IMG/VR virus record: IMGVR_UViG_3300025264_000082
Coordinates: 1 to 28,084 of that record
Source: a virus
Strand: one strand, 5' to 3'
Length of the DNA: 28,084 bases
In this document: positions 19,675 through 25,713 of the stretch, piece after piece
How the letters are laid out: every line of letters begins with the position of its first letter
Position numbering within the stretch: the stretch's first letter is position 1
Notes under the pieces: model-generated
Told to the model about the DNA's origin: nothing
Database searches by the model: none
What the model saw: only the letters and a program-made list of their open reading frames with translations
Program-made: the position numbers and the translations under genes

Positions 19675-20595
19675 ATGGCTATAAATAGAGCTAGTATATC
19701 AAAAGAACTCCTTCCGGGCCTAAATGCTATATTCGGAATGGAGTATGGAGAGGTGAATAATGAGTTAGAACCTCTTTTTGAAATTGAAAACTCAGATCGT
19801 GCTTTTGAAGAAGAAGTCCTTTTCACTGGTTTTGGGTCAGCCCCAACCAAGGGAGAAGGTGCTGCTGTATCGTATGACGATGCACAAGAAAGTTACACAG
19901 CCCGTTATACGGCTGAGACTGTAGCTTTGGCTTTTGCAATTACGGAAGAGGCAATGGAAGATAATCTTTATGATACCTTTGCTAAACTACGTGCCAAAGG
20001 TCTTGCCCGTGCAATGGCTAATACGAAACAAGTAAAAGCTGCTAACATTTTTAACAATGGTTTTACTGATGTTATTGGTGATAGTGTAGCTTTCTTTGCT
20101 TCAACGCACCCAACCATTTCTGATGGGAATCAGTCCAACGTACTGGCTGCTTCCGACTTATCAGAAGCAACTCTTGAAACTGCACTTACCAGTATACAAA
20201 AGATCAAAGATGATCGTGGTATTTTAATTGGTGCCAGTGCTGTTTCGATGCATATCCCTGTTGACTCTTGGGCAATTGCAGATCGTATTTTATCTAGTCC
20301 TGGTAATACTCAAACGAGTGCTGCTGCTGCTAATCCAAATACGAATGCAATCAATGCTACTCGTCATATGGGTATGTTACCTGAAGGCTATCATATCAAT
20401 CGAAGGTTTACTGATACGACTTCTTGGTTTGTTAAAACGGATGTACCGAATGGAACAAAAATGTTTGTTCGTACTCCTCTTCAAACCAAGATGGAACCTG
20501 ATTTTGATACTGGCAATCTTCGATTCAAGGCAAGGGAACGGTATAGTTTCGGTGTCTCTGATTGGAGAGGCTGGTTTGGTAGTCAAGGTTCTTAA
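19675..20595 (+). CDS. Major capsid protein
   Basis: This 306-residue protein begins MAINRASISKELLPGLNAIF. It carries an EEVLFTGFGSAPTKGEGAAV segment, the helix AFAITEEAMEDNLYDTFAKL (probably the spine helix), RALARAM-like GLARAMANTKQVKAANIFNN, and a C-terminal TGNLRFKARERYSFGVSDWR. This is the layout of HK97-fold capsid proteins related to the Mu gpT group. The strong AGGAGGG site and the hairpin after the gene fit very high expression. No cleavable N-terminal domain is evident; scaffold is a separate gene. Confidence 0.87.
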   Translation: MAINRASISKELLPGLNAIFGMEYGEVNNELEPLFEIENSDRAFEEEVLFTGFGSAPTKGEGAAVSYDDAQESYTARYTAETVALAFAITEEAMEDNLYDTFAKLRAKGLARAMANTKQVKAANIFNNGFTDVIGDSVAFFASTHPTISDGNQSNVLAASDLSEATLETALTSIQKIKDDRGILIGASAVSMHIPVDSWAIADRILSSPGNTQTSAAAANPNTNAINATRHMGMLPEGYHINRRFTDTTSWFVKTDVPNGTKMFVRTPLQTKMEPDFDTGNLRFKARERYSFGVSDWRGWFGSQGS

Positions 20596-20610
20596 TATCA
20601 ATCTTACTAT

Positions 20611-20642
20611 AGGAGAGTGGTTTCGGCTGCTCTCCTCCTTTC
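20611..20642 (+). terminator. Hairpin after major capsid gene (weak terminator)
   Basis: AGGAGAG (20611-20617) pairs perfectly with CTCTCCT (20630-20636) around a 12-base loop, then CCTTTCT. The U-run is poor, so it may stop only part of transcription, lowering expression of downstream tail genes relative to capsid. Confidence 0.5.
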
Positions 20643-20654
20643 TAAGGAGAAATC

Positions 20655-21020
20655 ATGACTACAAATGTTAAAGTAGCACAAAATGTAAGTAGTGATGGAG
20701 CAATTATAACAGGATTCCGTTATATTGATGTTAATACTACTTTAGGAGACGAAGGTGGTGGCGCTAGTCCCACTCCAACAACAACTCGTGTTCTTGCTAT
20801 ACATACCTATTCAACTCTTGCAGGTGAAATTGTTATTTCAGGAACAAAGCAGATTACAAATAGATCAGCTAAAGGAACAGCTATTCGGTATCGTGTAGGA
20901 GCAACTGATTCTAGTGATCAATATATAGGTGATATGGGAGTTGGTGTTATTGGTATTCTAAGTGTTGCAACATCTGGAACAGGAACGATGGCACCTACAA
21001 TTACACTATATGTAGGTTAA
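20655..21020 (+). CDS. Small beta-rich virion protein
   Basis: This 121-residue protein is rich in Thr, Gly and Val with alternating strands (RVLAIHTYSTLAGEIVISGT) and a GVGVIGILSVATSGTG end. It may be a head fibre, decoration or head-tail protein. It lies between capsid and the adaptor-type gene. AAGGAG precedes the ATG. No family recognised. Confidence 0.65.
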   Translation: MTTNVKVAQNVSSDGAIITGFRYIDVNTTLGDEGGGASPTPTTTRVLAIHTYSTLAGEIVISGTKQITNRSAKGTAIRYRVGATDSSDQYIGDMGVGVIGILSVATSGTGTMAPTITLYVG

Positions 21021-21021
21021 C

Positions 21022-21702
21022 ATGGTTGCATATTCATATCTTAAAACGGATATTATTCAAACTTCTGAAAACGATTCTACCGAATTTGCCAGTGCAATTT
21101 CATTCTTTGTAGATCGTACAGAGTTACGCTTACTTAAAGATCTGGATGATGTTGGGTTAAACGAATATACCAGTATTACTTTTACTGTAAGTAATCCTGT
21201 TGTTAGTTTAAATGATAGAGTTCATATTGTTCGTAATGTGAACTATACAACCAGTGCGTCCAGTCTTAAGACAAGCCTTCTTAAACGTACTTATGAATAT
21301 GCTATAGATTACTGGCCTTATGTCAGTTCTTCAGTAGGGACACCCAGATATTATGCTAGAAAAAATAATACTTCTATCTATGTCGTACCCACTCCTGCTT
21401 CTACTTTATCAGGAGAGGTTCAAACAGTTTCTAGACCTTTACCTTTAGCTTCAGCTACAGGTACAAGTGCAACAACTCAAAATTATTTTAGTGACTATTG
21501 TTATGATGCTCTTTTTGCAGGATGTATGCAAGAAGCTACCATGTTTATGAAGGATTGGAATACCCTTCCGGTCTGGCAGACACAGTATCAAACAGCTATA
21601 GCAGCATTACGTAATCAGGCTAGAAGGACTAGACAGGATGATATGGCAGTTGCTGCTTCTCCTGCCGGTGGTCCCGATACCATAACACAGGGAGCAAGTT
21701 AA
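21022..21702 (+). CDS. Head-tail adaptor or tail tube-type protein
   Basis: This 226-residue protein has the helix-rich start (STEFASAISFFVDRTELRLL), a beta-rich centre with RTYEYAIDYWPYVSS and TPRYYARKNNTSIYVVPTPA, and a helical C-terminal part with MQEATMFMKDWNTLPVWQTQ. This matches, by eye, adaptor proteins of podoviruses that attach to the portal. The ATG follows two bases after the previous stop. The last base overlaps the next ATG. Confidence 0.65.
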   Translation: MVAYSYLKTDIIQTSENDSTEFASAISFFVDRTELRLLKDLDDVGLNEYTSITFTVSNPVVSLNDRVHIVRNVNYTTSASSLKTSLLKRTYEYAIDYWPYVSSSVGTPRYYARKNNTSIYVVPTPASTLSGEVQTVSRPLPLASATGTSATTQNYFSDYCYDALFAGCMQEATMFMKDWNTLPVWQTQYQTAIAALRNQARRTRQDDMAVAASPAGGPDTITQGAS

Positions 21703-21752
21703 TGTCAGCAAAAAGAAAAGGAACTAAAAAAGGTGTATCAGCTTTTATTGAT
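21702..21752 (+). repeat. 51-bp near-exact repeat, copy 1 (shared N-terminal tag)
   Basis: The first 17 codons (MSAKxKGTKKGVSAFID) match those at 23249-23299 in 50 of 51 bases. The rest of the two genes differs, apart from a similar KHGG-containing end. Confidence 0.92.
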
Positions 21753-22154
21753 AAAGCATTAGGTATATCTAAGAAGAAGAATATGCAAAAACCACTTCCA
21801 GATGATCCTAATATTGGTAATGTACCTAAAAAAAGAGGTGAGTTACGTGATCGGATTGAAGCAAAAACAGGAGAGCCTTTAGAAACAACATTAAAAAAGG
21901 CTGGTTTAGATAATGATGTTATAGAAAATATAATAAGACCTCATAAATCAACTATAACTGCTGCTCAAAATAGAGCTAGAATAAAAGCTTTACAAAATAA
22001 GAATAAAACGAAAAATAAAAAATCTAAGACATCTTCTGTTACAGGTATGTCAGCAACTTTTCCTAAACATGTAGGTGTAACAGCTAAAAAACATGGCGGT
22101 AAGATTACCTATAAAATGTCAGGCGGTCAGGTAGTAGATGCAGGATACGATTAA
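21702..22154 (+). CDS. Lysine-rich protein with shared N-terminal tag
   Basis: This 150-residue, very basic protein starts with the tag MSAKRKGTKKGVSAFID, also found at the start of the LysM protein. The middle is helical (GELRDRIEAKTGEPLETTLK) and the C-terminus reads AKKHGGKITYKMSGGQVVDA then GYD, similar to the LysM protein's end. Basic proteins of this type may be packaged with DNA inside the capsid. Its 3' end overlaps the next gene by 17 bases. Function unknown. Confidence 0.7.
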   Translation: MSAKRKGTKKGVSAFIDKALGISKKKNMQKPLPDDPNIGNVPKKRGELRDRIEAKTGEPLETTLKKAGLDNDVIENIIRPHKSTITAAQNRARIKALQNKNKTKNKKSKTSSVTGMSATFPKHVGVTAKKHGGKITYKMSGGQVVDAGYD

Positions 22155-22782
22155 GACATATAAGCCAAAGAAGTCCAAGAAGATAGTTCGCCGCAAAGGT
22201 GGAAAAGCTGTTGGAGGACTAACAAGTGCTTTATTAGGTGGTGGCGGTGGTTATGCAACTAGACATATTGATCCTTGGCCTGAAGGTACTCCTTTGACAA
22301 CACAACTAGGTGCAGAAGCTGCTGGTGCATATGTAGGAGCAAATGTTTTAAAAAACATAGGACAAAAAGTTGGGCCAAAAATTCTTAAAGGAGCAGCAAG
22401 AGGATTACCTTTTGGAGGGCTAGTACCAGGTATACTTGCTGGAGGAGTTACTGCTGGATCAGTTATTCCAGAACTTGCTCCTCTTTTTCCTCGAATATCT
22501 GGTAGTGATGATTGGAAAAGACATAAATTACCTGATGGGACGCAACGATTTAAAACAATATCAGAATATCAGAAAGCTCTTATGAATGCTGTTCCTGTTT
22601 TAGGAAAACGAGGATGGGCTGCTTTAGGAGAAAGATATCGAGAAGTACAAAAGAAAGCACCAGCAGAGAAAAAAAGAAAACTAAGTAAAAGTAAACAACG
22701 GCGAAGAAAATATGCAAGAGCTATGACACGTATTGATAAGTCTGGTTCTGAATTAGTAGCTAAAGGATACAAAAATGGTTAA
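22138..22782 (+). CDS. Glycine-rich protein with membrane-active segments
   Basis: This 214-residue protein has a basic N-terminus (KTYKPKKSKKIVRRKGGKAV) and several Gly/Ala-rich hydrophobic stretches (GGLTSALLGGGGGYAT, GAEAAGAYVGANVLKNIG, GLVPGILAGGVTAGSVIPEL). The C-terminus is strongly basic (PAEKKRKLSKSKQRRRKYAR). The pattern resembles podovirus ejection proteins, which carry glycine-zipper segments that enter the host membrane. That function is inferred. It overlaps the previous gene by 17 bases, and the next gene begins 8 bases inside its end. Confidence 0.65.
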   Translation: MQDTIKTYKPKKSKKIVRRKGGKAVGGLTSALLGGGGGYATRHIDPWPEGTPLTTQLGAEAAGAYVGANVLKNIGQKVGPKILKGAARGLPFGGLVPGILAGGVTAGSVIPELAPLFPRISGSDDWKRHKLPDGTQRFKTISEYQKALMNAVPVLGKRGWAALGERYREVQKKAPAEKKRKLSKSKQRRRKYARAMTRIDKSGSELVAKGYKNG

Positions 22783-23035
22783 CAGAGCCAGCATAAGGCA
22801 ACAGATTATGAAACCGGGATTGAAAAGAGGCGGTAGACTCAAGAAGAAGAAGGATGGTAAATGGATACAAAAAGCCAATATAAAAAAAGGTGCTTTGAGA
22901 AAACAGTTGGGAGTTAAAAAAGGTAAGAAGATTACAATGGCTCAATTAAACAAAGCATCCAAGAGTAGTAATCCTACCACTAGACGTAGGGCTAATTTAG
23001 CAAAGACTTTTAGAAGAATGAGAAGGAGAAGTTAA
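22775..23035 (+). CDS. Small very basic phage protein
   Basis: This 86-residue protein has a conserved-looking core GKWIQKANIKKGALRKQLGV (about 29-48) followed by KKGKKITMAQLNKA and an Arg-rich end. I recognise the WIQxAIKKxGALRxxLGVKKGxKI pattern as a small family common in marine phages, of unknown function. Charge suggests nucleic-acid binding. It overlaps the previous gene by 8 bases. Confidence 0.75.
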   Translation: MVNRASIRQQIMKPGLKRGGRLKKKKDGKWIQKANIKKGALRKQLGVKKGKKITMAQLNKASKSSNPTTRRRANLAKTFRRMRRRS

Positions 23036-23036
23036 A

Positions 23037-23246
23037 ATGGGCTTAGGACCACATACATTATTGAAACGTCCACCTGATCTGGATGAGATACTTGGCAAGC
23101 CAACCGGACAGGGATTTGGTGCTGCCAGAAAAGGACCATCAGTAGTAGGTCCTCCACAGGATGTCGTTGTTGATGAAGACTATCAGCAAGGCAAAGCATT
23201 TAAAATAGAAACGTCTGATAAAGACAGTACTTACGGGGAGGCTTAA
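23037..23246 (+). CDS. Small hypothetical late protein
   Basis: This 69-residue protein (MGLGPHTLLKRPPDLDEILG) is Gly/Pro-rich and probably partly disordered, with an acidic end. GGAGAAG lies upstream. It sits between two basic proteins in the same unit. No family recognised. Confidence 0.6.
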   Translation: MGLGPHTLLKRPPDLDEILGKPTGQGFGAARKGPSVVGPPQDVVVDEDYQQGKAFKIETSDKDSTYGEA

Positions 23247-23248
23247 TT

Positions 23249-23299
23249 ATGTCAGCAAAAGGAAAAGGAACTAAAAAAGGTGTATCAGCTTTTATTGAT
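23249..23299 (+). repeat. 51-bp near-exact repeat, copy 2 (shared N-terminal tag)
   Basis: Matches 21702-21752 in 50 of 51 bases; the one difference changes Arg to Gly at codon 5. Confidence 0.92.
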
Positions 23300-24064
23300 G
23301 CAGCAGTAGATACAACTAAAAAAGGTAAACCTAAAGTTAAAACAAATGGTAAACCTAAAGATTTTACATCTTATGATACACCTAAAGTTAAAGAAACATT
23401 AGAGGATATGGGAAAACCTCCTTCTCAAAGGAAGGTTGATGCTACAGGAACAAAGAGAAAGAAACCTGTTGTTGCAACAAAGACAAAGGGTCGTCCTAAA
23501 ATTCCTGTAACAACTCCTCCTGTTAAAAAAGGTAAAATGGGTAAAATTGCTAAAGGTATGGCAATAACAAGTCCTGCATGGTTAGGTCCACCTGCATATG
23601 TTGCATATAAGGAAATGAAACGTCCTAAATCTCATAAAGTTACATCAGGACAGAATCTTTCTAGTATTGCTAAAAAATATGGAACAACTATAAAAGCTAT
23701 TATGAAAGCTAATCCTAGTATCAAGAATGCGAATTTAATACGAATAGGACAAAATATTAAATTACCTTTCTTTGGACGAGGAAAAGATCCTTATAAAGGA
23801 ATGTCTAAATCAGAAATGGCAAAGCTTCATAAAGAAACTCAAGCAAGAAAAGCAAAAAGAGTTTCTAAAAAACAGACTGGAGGTAGAATGAGTAGAATAG
23901 GACTTTCTCCAGCAGAGATGGCAAGGGCTGGTACAATGTCTGAAGCTAAACGTAAACGGTATGTGAAAGGTGGTGGTAAAGTTGGTAAGAAGAAAGGCGG
24001 TACTGTTAATCGTAAACATGGCGGTCAAATAGGAACAGCCTATATAGCGAATTTATATGACTAA
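23249..24064 (+). CDS. LysM domain protein with shared N-terminal tag
   Basis: This 271-residue protein starts with the tag MSAKGKGTKKGVSAFID, then a Lys/Pro-rich linker, and has one LysM domain at about 128-174 (SHKVTSGQNLSSIAKKYGTT through IRIGQNIKLPF). LysM binds peptidoglycan sugar chains. No hydrolase domain follows; the rest is a basic, glycine-rich tail ending in NRKHGGQIGTAYIANLYD. It is therefore more likely a virion protein that contacts the cell wall during DNA entry than an endolysin. Three codons overlap the next gene. Confidence 0.8.
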   Translation: MSAKGKGTKKGVSAFIDAAVDTTKKGKPKVKTNGKPKDFTSYDTPKVKETLEDMGKPPSQRKVDATGTKRKKPVVATKTKGRPKIPVTTPPVKKGKMGKIAKGMAITSPAWLGPPAYVAYKEMKRPKSHKVTSGQNLSSIAKKYGTTIKAIMKANPSIKNANLIRIGQNIKLPFFGRGKDPYKGMSKSEMAKLHKETQARKAKRVSKKQTGGRMSRIGLSPAEMARAGTMSEAKRKRYVKGGGKVGKKKGGTVNRKHGGQIGTAYIANLYD

Positions 24065-24221
24065 AGAAAAATTTAACGACTATACCAAGATAGATTATAG
24101 TTTTCTTAAACCTAGTCAAGAAGATTATAAAACTTTTTCAGAATACTGGGAAGCTATGACTAATCAACAAGATGGTTATTTGTATAAAAAATTTAAATAT
24201 ACCTATGGTAGTAAGTTGTAA
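24057..24221 (+). CDS. 54-aa aromatic micro-protein
   Basis: This short gene starts inside the end of the LysM gene (ATGACTAA) and encodes a Tyr/Lys/Phe-rich protein (YTKIDYSFLKPSQEDYKTFS; then YLYKKFKYTYG). No family recognised. The overlap suggests coupled translation. Confidence 0.6.
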   Translation: MTKEKFNDYTKIDYSFLKPSQEDYKTFSEYWEAMTNQQDGYLYKKFKYTYGSKL

Positions 24222-24232
24222 AAGAAAAAGAA

Positions 24233-24373
24233 ATGATAACCTGTAAGAATTGTGGATACGATTCTCATTGTGGTATACCGTTGATAAAAGATATTACAGG
24301 ATATGCTGAAATAGAACAAATAGAGGTTTGTAAATATTGTCGTTGTGGAAAATGTACTATTCCAGATTGGTAA
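24233..24373 (+). CDS. 46-aa zinc-knuckle micro-protein
   Basis: This protein has CKNCGYDSHC at residues 4-13 and CKYCRCGKC at 33-41, seven cysteines in all, enough for one or two zinc sites. It starts 12 bases after the previous gene with a weak purine-rich ribosome site. It stands next to a second cysteine-rich micro-gene. Function unknown. Confidence 0.65.
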   Translation: MITCKNCGYDSHCGIPLIKDITGYAEIEQIEVCKYCRCGKCTIPDW

Positions 24374-24384
24374 AGGAGAAAAAA

Positions 24385-24495
24385 ATGTGTAATAATGAAG
24401 AATGTAGTAATTCACATTGTACCTGTGATCCTTGTATATGTAGAATAGAAAATCTATGTGAATGTTGTAATGATCATCAAGCAGTAGGACCATGA
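24385..24495 (+). CDS. 36-aa metallothionein-like cysteine-rich peptide
   Basis: This peptide has nine cysteines in its first 28 residues, in CxC, CxxC and CC groups (HCTCDPCIC, then LCECC). The density is like that of bacterial metallothioneins, which bind Zn, Cu or Cd, but it is shorter than most. AAAGGAG lies upstream and its stop overlaps the next start (ATGA), so it is probably real. A role in metal binding is inferred from composition only. Confidence 0.65.
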   Translation: MCNNEECSNSHCTCDPCICRIENLCECCNDHQAVGP

Positions 24496-24695
24496 AAATC
24501 TTTAATTTCAAACATCCTAAAGATGTCAATCTAAATTATTTTAATCATTTAAAATTTTCATGGTGTGAGAGTATCAGAGCATTTGGAATATGTTTGGTAA
24601 TGATTATACATGGGATTATTCCATATATCTTTGATAATACTTTTTCTAATTATATTAAAAAAGCTATGGGAAGAGTTGAAGAAGTGAGTAAATAA
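24492..24695 (+). CDS. Small membrane protein (DUF6356-like)
   Basis: This 67-residue protein has the pattern FKHPKDVNLNYFNHLKFSWC, then one hydrophobic span (FGICLVMIIHGIIPYIF) and FDNTFSNYIKKAM. The order FxHPxxVxxxYxxHxxF...IHxxxPxxFxxTxSxxI is that of a small family I believe is DUF6356, found in phages and bacteria, function unknown. In phages such single-span proteins near tail genes can be holins or spanin-like, but this is not shown. It overlaps the cysteine-rich peptide gene by 4 bases. Confidence 0.7.
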   Translation: MKIFNFKHPKDVNLNYFNHLKFSWCESIRAFGICLVMIIHGIIPYIFDNTFSNYIKKAMGRVEEVSK

Positions 24696-24696
24696 T

Positions 24697-25374
24697 ATGG
24701 CAGTATCTGGCACATATAATTTTAATCTGGATATAGATGAAGTCATTCAAGAAGCTATGGAAATGATTGGAGGAGAAGATACTCTGGGTCATGAACCAGC
24801 TTCTGCTAGACGTTCTATTAATCTTATGCTTAAAGATTGGCAGAATAGAGGGATACTTCTCTGGTCTACAAGTACAACGGCTGTAACAGTTGTTGCTTCT
24901 ACAACTTCTTATGATCTTAGTAGTTCTACAATTAATGCTCTGGAAGTTGTAATTAATCGAGATAATACGGATATTCAACTTACCAGAATTACTCCTGAAC
25001 AATATTTAATTATACCTGCTAAGACACAAACAGGAAGACCTTCTCAATATAGTATTAGAAGGGGAAGAGATAATCCTGTAATGTCTGTATGGCCTATACC
25101 AGAAAATTCTACAGATATATTAAAGATAGAAATAGTAAGTGACTTAGAGGATGTGAATAAATCTGCAATACAGAATGCAGATACACCTAAAAGATTTTTA
25201 CCTGCTTTGACTTGTGGTTTATCTTATTATATGTCAATGAAAAGGCCATTAGTAGCACCAGAACGTATTGCAATGTTAAAAACAAATTATGAGGAAATAT
25301 TGACAAGGGCAATGGAAGAAGATAGGGAACGAGCTAGTCTGTATCTATTACCTAGACTGACGTTTTATAATTAA
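24697..25374 (+). CDS. Tail accessory / DNA-stabilising adaptor, P22 gp4-like
   Basis: This 225-residue protein has the helical start typical of gp4-like adaptors (IDEVIQEAMEMIGGEDTLGH, then SARRSINLMLKDWQNRGILL). A beta-rich middle (TTSYDLSSSTINALEVVINR) and a helical C-terminal part (LTCGLSYYMSMKRPLVAPER) follow. In P22-type phages gp4 binds under the portal and closes the head after packaging. The P22-like portal here makes this role likely. Confidence 0.78.
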   Translation: MAVSGTYNFNLDIDEVIQEAMEMIGGEDTLGHEPASARRSINLMLKDWQNRGILLWSTSTTAVTVVASTTSYDLSSSTINALEVVINRDNTDIQLTRITPEQYLIIPAKTQTGRPSQYSIRRGRDNPVMSVWPIPENSTDILKIEIVSDLEDVNKSAIQNADTPKRFLPALTCGLSYYMSMKRPLVAPERIAMLKTNYEEILTRAMEEDRERASLYLLPRLTFYN

Positions 25375-25389
25375 GAGGAACTTCGTTCT

Positions 25390-25713
25390 ATGGCTACTCA
25401 TAAAAATGCATTAGCTCAATGTGATACTTGTGGATTTGTATATCCATATAGAGTTATGAGGATGAATAGCTATGGATTACTAGTATGCCCAGAAGATTTT
25501 GAAGGACAATATGATTTAAAAAATAATCCTCAGAATAAAGTACCTAATGTAAAAGATGATCCTGCTATTAGAAATCCACGGCCTGATACAGGAGGAAGAG
25601 GTATAACATGGGATGAAACAGCTACATGGATAACTGTTAATCCCACAACTCTGGTAGAAACAACACATACAACTAAGTATGATGATGCTAATAAAAGTTG
25701 GGATGGAATATGA
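25390..25713 (+). CDS. Small zinc-binding tail-region protein
   Basis: This 107-residue protein has CDTCGFVYPYRVMRMNSYGL followed by VCPEDFEGQYDLKN. The CxxC plus a later Cys suggests a small metal site (about residues 11-37). The rest is polar with RNPRPDTGGRG. I have seen this CDTCGF...CPxDFEGxYDLKN pattern next to tail genes in marine phages. Its stop overlaps the fibre start (ATGA), so it is probably made together with the fibre. Confidence 0.75.
   Translation: MATHKNALAQCDTCGFVYPYRVMRMNSYGLLVCPEDFEGQYDLKNNPQNKVPNVKDDPAIRNPRPDTGGRGITWDETATWITVNPTTLVETTHTTKYDDANKSWDGI

Noticed and set aside
23249-24064. Endolysin call for the LysM protein
   Set aside because: Only the wall-binding LysM domain is visible; no amidase, muramidase or peptidase motif follows.
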